DNA of 64,000 bases from Firmicutes bacterium UBA1191. GTDB taxonomy: Bacteria; Bacillota; Clostridia; Peptostreptococcales; Anaerovoracaceae. The notes beneath the pieces were generated by a model, which saw nothing but the letters and a program-made list of their open reading frames with translations, did not search any database and was not told the DNA's origin. A program made the translations under genes and the position numbers. Shown one piece after another: positions 1-7,038 of this stretch. Position 1 is the first letter of the stretch, and the number at the start of each line of letters is the position of its first letter. The stretch lies in NCBI GenBank assembly GCA_002310095.1, contig DBYH01000010.1:41646-105645 (forward strand), in the 5' to 3' direction.

Positions 1-419
1 GCACGTGTCTGGCCATTCAGCCAATATTCAACACGACCGTAGCCAAGTTCACAGGGAGCATGTGGTACGCGGCGCTGTGCAGTCTTACAGTGTCAATTTC
101 ACTGGTATTATGCATATGCTTCTTAAATGACAGATTTGCCACGCTGCGAGGCGGGGGAGCGATGCAGATACCGAAATATTATATTCTGGCGGGAATCTGC
201 GGAATACTGATTCTGGCATTTACAGTTTATTGCATAACGAAAATAGGGCCGGTACTGACCGCGTCAATTACTGTAACAGTGCAGATGATAGTGGCGACCG
301 TCACAGCTCATTATGGGTGGTTCGGTCTGACGCAGGAGCCTATCAATCTGGTCAAAATAATCGGAATTATCTTCCTGGTGGTGGGGGTCATACTCGTAAA
401 GCTCTCTATCAAGACTTAG
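1..419 (+). CDS. DUF606/YdcZ-family membrane transporter, C-terminal part (5' end outside window)
   Basis: An open frame enters from the left edge (first full codon at base 3) and ends at a TAG at 417-419, giving about 138 residues. It is very hydrophobic, with about four membrane segments. It has the DUF606 (drug/metabolite transporter superfamily) pattern: an N-P-I-F-N-T-T helix start, a GICGI helix after a short basic loop, a T-A-S-I-T-V-T-V-Q helix and a closing hydrophobic helix with G-I-I-F-L-V-V-G-V. The internal ATG at 60 is unlikely to be the start because the frame stays open and family-like upstream. The substrate cannot be told. A plus-strand terminator follows about 110 bases downstream. 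Confidence 0.7.
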   Translation, partial: TCLAIQPIFNTTVAKFTGSMWYAALCSLTVSISLVLCICFLNDRFATLRGGGAMQIPKYYILAGICGILILAFTVYCITKIGPVLTASITVTVQMIVATVTAHYGWFGLTQEPINLVKIIGIIFLVVGVILVKLSIKT

Positions 420-435
420 GGCAGAAGATTGACAA

Positions 436-561
436 CTCTTCCGATAATCATAATTTTGGGAAGAGATGGACCCAAAATCCCATAAAAACAGCGGGAATGG
501 CCAGAATCCGCCAAACCCGCTGGTACCAAGGGCTTCAGCCCTTTTTTTATTATTCCCGCTG
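436..561. repeat. Cluster of nested, mutually exclusive inverted repeats in the 420-659 gap
   Basis: The 240-base gap between the DUF606 gene and the YneA-like gene holds at least four inverted repeats: CTCTTCC 436-442 with GGAAGAG 459-465; ATTTTGGG 453-460 with CCCAAAAT 471-478; CAGCGGGAAT 489-498 with ATTCCCGCTG 552-561; and AAGGGC 528-533 with GCCCTT 538-543. CAGCGGG at 489-495 can also pair with CCCGCTG at 516-522, so the pairings compete. Read on the minus strand, the outer arm at 489 is followed by GTTTTTA, so the element could end transcription from both sides. I see no coding potential in 562-659. Confidence 0.6.
528..548 (+). terminator. Rho-independent terminator after the DUF606 gene
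   Basis: A six-pair stem AAGGGC/GCCCTT with a TTCA loop is followed directly by a run of T to 548. It sits inside the larger 489-561 inverted repeat and would end plus-strand transcription from the partial transporter gene. Confidence 0.7.
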
Positions 562-659
562 AAAAACCGACGCTCTATTTTTCGATTTAAGCGATTTTTT
601 AAACCCCTTTTGATATATATATCCTTATGTTTCGTCTCTCAGAAATCGACATCTGCTCT

Positions 660-974
660 CTACAGATCTTCCGGTATCGTGAGTGTCATTCCTGACTTGA
701 TTTCGCCGTCATGAAGATCATTAGCCTTACAGATTTCGTATACGGCTTTTCTGATGTCCTTACCGTCGCTCTTAAAGTGTCTGGCAATATCCCAGACTGT
801 ATCACCGTCGGTAACTTCAACTGTAATTTTTTCTCCCGGCTGCTCCAGAGCTGTTGAAACATCGAATCCTGTTATATATCCAATCGTTCCTACGGCCAAT
901 CCCAGGATGATCACTATGAATGTTATGAATCTGAATTTTGATTTGATTCTGTACTTCTTATTAGTCCTCTTCAT
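660..974 (-). CDS. yneA: YneA-like cell division inhibitor (membrane anchor plus LysM)
   Basis: This 104-residue protein has a basic N-terminus, one membrane helix (about residues 15-33) and a C-terminal LysM-like domain (about 50-101) with the T-V-W-D-I-A core and a closing L-T-I-P. That is the layout of YneA, the SOS-induced septation inhibitor of Bacillus, which acts at the membrane and peptidoglycan of the division site. A strong ribosome site (AGGAAAGGAG) precedes the ATG. Upstream are a sigma-A-type promoter and two LexA-box-like sites, which support damage-inducible control. lexA, often divergent from yneA in Firmicutes, is not in this window. The name rests on architecture and regulation. 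Confidence 0.75.
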   Translation of the reverse strand: MKRTNKKYRIKSKFRFITFIVIILGLAVGTIGYITGFDVSTALEQPGEKITVEVTDGDTVWDIARHFKSDGKDIRKAVYEICKANDLHDGEIKSGMTLTIPEDL

Positions 975-1002
975 CTTGACAACTCTCCTTTCCTGCCCTT
1001 TT

Positions 1003-1014
1003 GAACATTTGTTC
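1003..1014. promoter_or_regulatory. LexA operator, perfect GAAC-N4-GTTC
   Basis: GAACATTTGTTC matches the Firmicute SOS box core GAAC-N4-GTTC exactly. It lies in the transcribed leader between the -10 element and the ribosome site of the yneA-like gene, where bound LexA would block initiation or elongation. Confidence 0.75.
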
Positions 1015-1030
1015 TTTTTATGTTTTCTAT

Positions 1031-1059
1031 AAGATAGCAGAATATATGTTCGTTGTCAA
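1031..1059 (-). promoter_or_regulatory. Sigma-A-type promoter of the yneA-like gene
   Basis: On the minus strand TTGACA (1054-1059) and TATCTT (1031-1036) are separated by exactly 17 bases. The predicted start leaves a leader of about 50 bases before the ATG at 974. Confidence 0.75.
1040..1051. promoter_or_regulatory. Second LexA operator inside the promoter spacer (one mismatch)
   Basis: GAATATATGTTC differs from GAAC-N4-GTTC at one base of one half-site and lies wholly within the -10/-35 spacer. With the perfect box 26 bases downstream it makes a two-operator SOS promoter. A weaker half-palindrome (GAACAAATTTTC) lies further upstream at 1070-1081. Confidence 0.6.
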
Positions 1060-1138
1060 TAGAAATCGCGAACAAATTTTCGTAAATTGCTTTAGTCGGT
1101 AAGTATTTGCCGCTTTTAGACTGGACTGTTTAAGAGTT

Positions 1139-1873
1139 CTACATTCCCATGAGTTTATCATAGAATGTATCAAAGAGTTTGAACACCTTATCCCTGAAGA
1201 TAACTCCAACGATAAACAATATGATTACGATCACGGCTATTATTATCGCGCTATGATAGTTGCCGTGCATAATCTGCCGCCCTATTGCGATGCTGCACAT
1301 CATTCCCGGAGATCTGGCGATAAGAGAAATAATAAGAAACGGTTTTATATGCATGTTGGAAATGCCTGCAGCATAGGTGCACAGGTCTTTTGGAATGCCT
1401 GGTATAAGGAATATGACAAACACAGCGAGCATGCCCTTCTTGCTGTTGATCTTGTCCAGCATTTCCATGACTTTGCGCTCGCCGAACAGAATATGCATGG
1501 CGTCCTGTCCGAGGAACTGAGCGATGTAGAATACGATGACAGAACCGAGAAACGCGCCTATAAGCGACAATGCAAAGGCAAGCCAGAAGCCGTAGAGATA
1601 TCCCGCGGCGACCTGCAGGGCCTGCCCCGGAATTATGCATATGATTATCTGAAGGATCTGGGCGCCAATATAAACCAAGGCGCTCTGCTTTTTGTACTGC
1701 AGCAGCCACTGCTCAACGTTCTTGAGGTTTGCCGCGTCCTCAAGCACTTCATGATGGAAAAGAAAGATATACAAAGGCACGCCGATAATAATCACGGCCA
1801 GCGCGACGAGTTTGAGTATCAGCGATATCTTTTTATATTGTTTTCTGTACTCCTGCTTGTCCTTCTGCTTCAC
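1139..1873 (-). CDS. TVP38/TMEM64 (VTT-domain, DedA superfamily) membrane protein
   Basis: This 244-residue protein has a charged N-terminus and about six membrane segments. It shows the VTT pattern: I-I-P-G-Q-A-L-Q-V-A-A-G-Y-L-Y-G near residue 80, a G-A-F-L-G-S helix, and F-L-I-P-G-I-P-K-D followed by T-Y-A-A-G. VTT proteins are linked to lipid scrambling or transport, but the substrate cannot be read here. The GTG start at 1873 shares its G with the TAG stop of the upstream PLP enzyme gene (TAGTG), so translation is probably coupled. It is the last gene of the operon before the separate yneA promoter. Confidence 0.8.
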   Translation of the reverse strand: MKQKDKQEYRKQYKKISLILKLVALAVIIIGVPLYIFLFHHEVLEDAANLKNVEQWLLQYKKQSALVYIGAQILQIIICIIPGQALQVAAGYLYGFWLAFALSLIGAFLGSVIVFYIAQFLGQDAMHILFGERKVMEMLDKINSKKGMLAVFVIFLIPGIPKDLCTYAAGISNMHIKPFLIISLIARSPGMMCSIAIGRQIMHGNYHSAIIIAVIVIILFIVGVIFRDKVFKLFDTFYDKLMGM

Positions 1874-3165
1874 TACAGCGTACCTGATCCTCTATCAACT
1901 ATTTCCTGAAGCGCCTTTATGACTCCGAATTTTGAATGCTCGTAAGTAAGACCTCCCTGGAAGTACACAACAAAAGGCTCCCTTATAGGACCATCGGATG
2001 AAAGTTCAATGGACGAACCCTGTACGAACGCTCCTGCCGCCATAACGACGGGATCCTCATATCCCGGCATGTTCCATGGCTCAGGCGATACATGAGAGTC
2101 TATTGGAGCCGCGGCCTGGATGCCTTTGCAGAAAGCAACCACCTTATCAGGTGAACCGAGCTTCACGGCCTGAATGATGTCACTTCTCGTATCTCCGGAT
2201 CCCGGGCACACTTCATAGCCCAGTTTTTCGAAGACTCTGGCGCACAGTACAGCGCCCTTCACGGCTCCGTTTACAGTCTTCGGTCCTATGAAAAGTCCCT
2301 GAAGCATAGCGCGTGTCTGACCGAAAGTGAGCCCGCACTCGCCGCCGATACCGGGAGTCGTGAGTCTGTAGCTTACGTTATCTATGAGGTCTTTTCTGCC
2401 TGCCACATATCCTCCCGTCAGCGCAAGTCCGCCGCCCGGATTCTTTATGAGCGAACCTGCCATTATGTCGGCTCCCACGTCCGTAGGCTCCTTGACATGA
2501 AGAAATTCTCCGTAGCAGTTATCGACCATGCAGACGATGTCCGGTCTGACGCCATGTACAAAGGCAGTCCACTCCTCAATCTGTTCTATCGTAATGGCTT
2601 TTCTCCAGCCGTATCCCGTGGCTCTCTGAAGGCAAACCATGCGGGTGTCCGGCGTGATGGTTTCTTTTAATGCGTCGAAATCAATGGTTCCGTCATCTTT
2701 AAGCTCGACCTGATCATAGGTTATTCCGAAATCCATCAGGGTGCCTTTGCCATTGCCGCGGATGCCGATTGTCTCCTCGAGGGTGTCGTACGGGGCTCCC
2801 GTGCTGTATATGAGCTTGTCTCCAGGCCTCAGAACGCCCGTCAGAGCCAGACTGAGAGCATGGGTGCCATTTACTATTATAGGCCTCACAAGAGCCGCCT
2901 CAGCGTGAAATATGTCCGCGTAGACCTTCTCTGTAGCCTCGCGTCCGGCATCGTCATAGCCGTATCCGGTGTTCCATGAGAAATGCCTGTCGCTGATGCC
3001 GTTCTTCTGGAAAGCGTCCAGCACTTTGTACTGGTTGTAGGCCATTATATCGTCCAGCTCATCGAAAAGCGGACGGACTTCCTGTTCGCATTTGTCAACC
3101 AGATTCAGTACTTCTTCGGATATTCCGAACTTCCCGCGCAGCAGCTCAAATGTATTACTTTTCAT
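1873..3165 (-). CDS. Methionine gamma-lyase family PLP enzyme (YnbB/aluminum-resistance family)
   Basis: This 430-residue fold-type I PLP enzyme is of the Met_gamma_lyase (PF06838) family. The cofactor region shows V-D-N-C-Y-G-E-F and a likely Schiff-base lysine in S-L-I-K-N-P-G-G-G. A P-G-D-K-L-I-Y-S-T-G-A-P-Y-D-T-L-E-E stretch and C-terminal V-V-M-A-A-G-A-F-V-Q-G-S are also typical. Members sit next to miaA or glnR in many Firmicutes; the true substrate is unsettled, and a C-S lyase or similar beta/gamma elimination is inferred. The ATG at 3165 overlaps the recombinase gene end by 11 bases. Confidence 0.8.
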   Translation of the reverse strand: MKSNTFELLRGKFGISEEVLNLVDKCEQEVRPLFDELDDIMAYNQYKVLDAFQKNGISDRHFSWNTGYGYDDAGREATEKVYADIFHAEAALVRPIIVNGTHALSLALTGVLRPGDKLIYSTGAPYDTLEETIGIRGNGKGTLMDFGITYDQVELKDDGTIDFDALKETITPDTRMVCLQRATGYGWRKAITIEQIEEWTAFVHGVRPDIVCMVDNCYGEFLHVKEPTDVGADIMAGSLIKNPGGGLALTGGYVAGRKDLIDNVSYRLTTPGIGGECGLTFGQTRAMLQGLFIGPKTVNGAVKGAVLCARVFEKLGYEVCPGSGDTRSDIIQAVKLGSPDKVVAFCKGIQAAAPIDSHVSPEPWNMPGYEDPVVMAAGAFVQGSSIELSSDGPIREPFVVYFQGGLTYEHSKFGVIKALQEIVDRGSGTL

Positions 3166-4297
3166 GCTTGTTTTCCTTTCGTTCCAGCTCCCATTCCATG
3201 TCTTTGACCAGGTCCCTCTTGACGTTCATCTTGTGGTTAGCGTAGAGCTGGGTCGTCGTCACCTGTTCATGGTCCAGAAGTGCCTGAACATCGAAGATTG
3301 AGTTTCCTCTGCCGATCAGGCTCGTTGCGGCAGTAGCCCTGAGTTTGTGGGGGCTGTAGCCGGCTTTTCTGGTAGTGGACAGGCCGATGGATGTGTATTT
3401 CTTGACCAGATCCCTGATGGCGCGCTCGGTCATCCTGCGTCCCTGAAGAGACAGGAAAAGCGCGTCCTCATGTCCCGGAACTATCTTCTCATCATGTGGT
3501 CTCTCGTTCTCCAGATAATCGATAATAACTTCGGTGACGGAGCGGTTCAAAGGCATTATTGCCTCTTTGTCCCTCTTTCTGTAGATCTTGAACTCTCCTC
3601 TGTTGAAGTTGAATGAAGAAACATTCAGCTGCTGAAGCTCGAAGAGCCTGAGCCCGTACGTAATGAAGAGAATCAGGATAGCCTTGTCTCTCTTCTTGGT
3701 CTTTTCCCAGTACTGGTGCTCTTTTTCTGTAAGATTTGCCCCTGTGGTTACGGCGTCGAGCATTATCATCACCTCATCGTCCTGAAGAGCCTTGATCTCG
3801 CGCTCGCTAGCCTTTGGGACACGGATCGGGTCGAATCCGTCAGTTATGTTCTTTTCCAGAATGCCGTCCCTGTAGAGCTGCTTGAACAGCACTGAAACAG
3901 AAGACTTCTTTCTCGCAAGGGTCTTGTTGGTGTTCTCATAGAGGACAATTTCATTGTCTTTCTCAACGCTGTAGCTGCGGCAGTAGTCGATGAACATGTT
4001 GACATCGGCTGCAACTATCTCCCTGAATTCAGATTCCTTGATCTCTCTCGGCCTTGAGGCCTCAGTCAGGCCCGTATTGTCGATGAGATACTGGCAGAAA
4101 AACCTTATGTCCGTAAGATAAGCAAGTCTCGTCATAGGAAGCACATTGCCCTTCAGATAAGCAAAAAAGCCCCTCATGAAAACCGGGAGCTCTTTTTCGA
4201 TGTCGGTGCACTTGGCCATGACCTCATGTTCCTTGAGCACGATATTGTCTGGCCTTTCGCTTCTGTTATTGAGTCTTACAGTCTTTTCTCCAGCCAC
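3155..4297 (-). CDS. Tyrosine recombinase, Xer-like
   Basis: This 380-residue protein has an N-terminal SAM-like core-binding domain (about 50-160) and a C-terminal catalytic domain. The catalytic set is visible: Arg in T-Y-G-L-R-L-F-E-L, the beta-hairpin Lys in F-K-I-Y-R-K, H-K-L-R in S-P-H-K-L-R-A-T-A-A-T, the second His in L-D-H-E-Q-V, and the Tyr nucleophile in T-T-T-Q-L-Y. The longest frame starts with GTG at 4297 and overlaps miaA by 22 bases. It also overlaps the next gene, so it is a fixed operon member and not a mobile-element integrase. It could be the XerC or XerD that resolves chromosome dimers; no dif site is evident here. Confidence 0.85.
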   Translation of the reverse strand: MAGEKTVRLNNRSERPDNIVLKEHEVMAKCTDIEKELPVFMRGFFAYLKGNVLPMTRLAYLTDIRFFCQYLIDNTGLTEASRPREIKESEFREIVAADVNMFIDYCRSYSVEKDNEIVLYENTNKTLARKKSSVSVLFKQLYRDGILEKNITDGFDPIRVPKASEREIKALQDDEVMIMLDAVTTGANLTEKEHQYWEKTKKRDKAILILFITYGLRLFELQQLNVSSFNFNRGEFKIYRKRDKEAIMPLNRSVTEVIIDYLENERPHDEKIVPGHEDALFLSLQGRRMTERAIRDLVKKYTSIGLSTTRKAGYSPHKLRATAATSLIGRGNSIFDVQALLDHEQVTTTQLYANHKMNVKRDLVKDMEWELERKENKHEK

Positions 4298-5211
4298 TCT
4301 ATGAATCCCCTTTTAGCTTCTTCCTCGTTCAAGTATTCCGATAAATTTATCGTATTCATTTTATCATATCTGCGGAACCATGTTAACTGCCTTTTAGCGT
4401 AATGGCGCGTATTTTTTTTAATGTTGTCGATGGCTTCCTCCAGGCTCACGTCGCCGTTCAGGTACTCTATTACCTCTTTGTAGCCGATGCCCTTCATTGA
4501 GATATCTTCGGCGTCCAGACCCATTTCAGTAAGGGATTTTACCTCATCTATCAGACCCGCTTCGATAAGAGCGTCCACCCTTCTGTTTATCCTGTCGTAG
4601 AGTTCTTCCCTGTCTCTCGTAAGGCAGACCAGGAGTGGATCGTAATCCGGATTTTCGGAAATGTTGCCGTCGAATGGTCTTACTTCGCCCTCCCCTGCCT
4701 CGAGGCGTTCGATTGCCCTGATGATTTTCTTGGTATTGTTCGGGTGAATTCTTTCGGCCGCGGCGGGATCCATCTCCGCCAGTATGGTGTGCAGGGATTC
4801 AGAGCCCTCTGAGACTGCCTTTGCTTTAAGGCTCTCACGGAGCTGTTCGTTGCCTGACGCCCCTGCGAAATCCATGTCGTAGAGTATGGAATTGAGATAA
4901 AGACCTGTTCCGCCTGAGATCACGGGCAGTTTTTCCCGCGAGAGTATGTCATTTATAGTCTCTCTGGCCATCTCCTGGTAACGGGCGACGGAAAACTCCT
5001 CCCGGGGATCCAGGAAGTCAATTAAATGATGGACCGCCCGGCTGCGCTCTTCTTCGGTAGGTTTGGCGCTTCCGATGTCCATATATTTATAGAGCTGCAT
5101 GGAATCGCAGGAGACGATCTCTCCGTCGAAAGCCCTTGCAGCTTCTATGGCGTATTCAGTTTTTCCGACAGCCGTTGGTCCGGCTATCACCAGAATGCGT
5201 CTTTTATCCAT
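4276..5211 (-). CDS. miaA: tRNA dimethylallyltransferase
   Basis: MiaA transfers a dimethylallyl group to N6 of A37 in tRNAs reading UNN codons. The 311-residue product is of normal length. It carries the P-loop G-P-T-A-V-G-K-T at residues 11-18, the D-S-M-Q-L-Y motif near 36 with the catalytic Asp, and G-G-T-G-L-Y near 101. The C-terminal R-Q-L-T-W-F-R-R is the family tRNA-binding signature. It lies three bases after mutL, in the common mutS-mutL-miaA order. Its prenyl donor comes from the isoprenoid pathway represented nearby by dxs and ispA. Confidence 0.95.
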   Translation of the reverse strand: MDKRRILVIAGPTAVGKTEYAIEAARAFDGEIVSCDSMQLYKYMDIGSAKPTEEERSRAVHHLIDFLDPREEFSVARYQEMARETINDILSREKLPVISGGTGLYLNSILYDMDFAGASGNEQLRESLKAKAVSEGSESLHTILAEMDPAAAERIHPNNTKKIIRAIERLEAGEGEVRPFDGNISENPDYDPLLVCLTRDREELYDRINRRVDALIEAGLIDEVKSLTEMGLDAEDISMKGIGYKEVIEYLNGDVSLEEAIDNIKKNTRHYAKRQLTWFRRYDKMNTINLSEYLNEEEAKRGFIEWLEKRL

Positions 5212-5214
5212 GAT

Positions 5215-7026
5215 TCACGCGCGTTTGAACATGCGCTCCAGTTCGTATCTGGTCATTTTTATGAATGTTGGCCTGCCGTGAGGACATGAGAACGGGTTGT
5301 CACAGGCCTTCAGCTGATCCATGAGAGCCGTTATCTCCCTTGAATCAAGCAAATCTCCGCCTTTTACAGCGGATTTGCAGGATCTGGTGATTATCTTCTC
5401 CAGTGTTCCGCGGTTCGTCAGGTCAGGTTTCTCGCTGAACTCGCTGAAAAGGTCCTTCAGAAAGTCCTCTGCCTCGCTCATTTCCATGAAAGCGGGTATT
5501 TCGCGGACGATATATGTGTTGTTTCCGAAGAATTCTATATCGTATCCCATGGCTCTGACGTCGTCGATCCAGGCTTCCTCGGTGGCCGAAACGTCAGATG
5601 ATACGCTCAGGGACAAAGGCATCAGCATCTGCTGTGAGAATTTCTCGGAGGAATTATACTGATTCATCAGCTTTTCGTAGAATACCCTCTCATGTGCGGC
5701 GTGCTGGTCGATCATATAGAAGTTTTCTTCATCCTGTGCGAGAATATATGTGTTAAAAACAGAGCCTATTACGGTCAGTTCATCGAAATCGAAAGGTCTG
5801 TTGGTCTTTTCAGGCGCTTTTTCTGTCATTTCCTCCGCTGTTTCGGCCTGAATTTTCTCCTCCCGCATTGTTGTCAGGAACGATTTTATGTCAACTTGCT
5901 CCTGGACTTTCTCTTCCTCGCGGATCGCAGGAATTTCAGGTCTTGCCGTCGTGTTTGCCGGCGGATTTGAAGGTTGAGCAGCCTCATATGTGAAAACTTC
6001 ATCCTTCACCAGACCGTCTGATTTGGCGATTTCAGGGACAGCCATCTCCCCTTTAAGGGCTTCACGTATGGCTTCAGCGACAAAGTCCTCCACTTCACTG
6101 TTTTTATCGAAACGTATCTGTTTCTTGGTCGGGTGAATGTTCACATCCAGTTTTTCGGCCGGCATAGCCAGGAAAATGAACGCTATAGGGAACCTCCCCT
6201 TGAACATTCTCTCGGCGTATGCCCTGTCCAGCGCCTTCTCAAGCACCGAACTGGCAATGATGCGTCCGTTGACGCAAAATATCTGTCTGCTTCTTGACGG
6301 AAGTGTCTTATCGGGCGGTGAAACATGGGCTTTAAGGGTAAATCCGCCCTCGGATTTCTCCACAGGAATGAGCCCCTCGCCTATGTCTTTGCCGTAAATG
6401 TTGATGATATTGGCCAGAATGTTGCCTTTGCCTGACGTTGTGAACACTATGGATGCGCCGTTTATCATGCTGAAACGTATGTCAGGATATGAAAGAGCGA
6501 TCCTGGATACGAAATCGATGATTTTTCTGGCCTCTGAAGCATCCGTGGCCAGGAATTTGTACCTTGCCGGCACGTTGAAGAACAGGTCACGAACAGTGAC
6601 TGTGGTACCGTCAGGACAGCCCGTGGCGGTGTTTTCAAGGACCTGGGAGCTCTCAACCACAACCTTTCTGCCGGATTTGGCGTCCGCGGTCTTGGTTATG
6701 AGTTCCACCCTTGAAACGGCGCATATGCTGGCCAGGGCTTCTCCCCTGAACCCAAGAGTCTCAATGCGGTCCAGATCGGCCTCGGTGGATATCTTGCTCG
6801 TCGCGTGGCGCCTGAATGCCGTCTCCACCTCGTCAGCCGGTATGCCGCAGCCGTTGTCTGTGACGCGGATGTAGGTCCTTCCACCGTCCTTTATCTGCAC
6901 GGTAATTGTAGTCGCTCCGGCGTCCACGGCGTTCTCGACCAGCTCCTTGACTATGGAAACAGGCCTGTCTATTACCTCGCCTGCGGCGATTTTGTCTGCT
7001 ATGTGCTTATCTAATATCTTTATCAT
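5215..7026 (-). CDS. mutL: DNA mismatch repair protein MutL (endonuclease type)
   Basis: MutL links mismatch recognition by MutS to strand removal. The 603-residue protein has an N-terminal GHKL ATPase (E-N-A-V-D-A-G, D-N-G-C-G-I, G-F-R-G-E-A-L), a proline-rich linker (about 345-415) and a C-terminal dimerisation/nuclease domain. The metal-binding motif DQHA-x2-E-x4-E is intact (D-Q-H-A-A-H-E-R-V-F-Y-E), as is the C-P-H-G-R-P site near the end. It should therefore nick DNA itself, as expected where no MutH exists. It starts 12 bases after mutS ends. Confidence 0.96.
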   Translation of the reverse strand: MIKILDKHIADKIAAGEVIDRPVSIVKELVENAVDAGATTITVQIKDGGRTYIRVTDNGCGIPADEVETAFRRHATSKISTEADLDRIETLGFRGEALASICAVSRVELITKTADAKSGRKVVVESSQVLENTATGCPDGTTVTVRDLFFNVPARYKFLATDASEARKIIDFVSRIALSYPDIRFSMINGASIVFTTSGKGNILANIINIYGKDIGEGLIPVEKSEGGFTLKAHVSPPDKTLPSRSRQIFCVNGRIIASSVLEKALDRAYAERMFKGRFPIAFIFLAMPAEKLDVNIHPTKKQIRFDKNSEVEDFVAEAIREALKGEMAVPEIAKSDGLVKDEVFTYEAAQPSNPPANTTARPEIPAIREEEKVQEQVDIKSFLTTMREEKIQAETAEEMTEKAPEKTNRPFDFDELTVIGSVFNTYILAQDEENFYMIDQHAAHERVFYEKLMNQYNSSEKFSQQMLMPLSLSVSSDVSATEEAWIDDVRAMGYDIEFFGNNTYIVREIPAFMEMSEAEDFLKDLFSEFSEKPDLTNRGTLEKIITRSCKSAVKGGDLLDSREITALMDQLKACDNPFSCPHGRPTFIKMTRYELERMFKRA

Positions 7027-7038
7027 GACAATGAATCC

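Noticed and set aside
3155..4297. Recombinase as a sign of a mobile element
   Set aside because: It overlaps both neighbours, and no attachment repeats, tRNA target or cargo genes are present.
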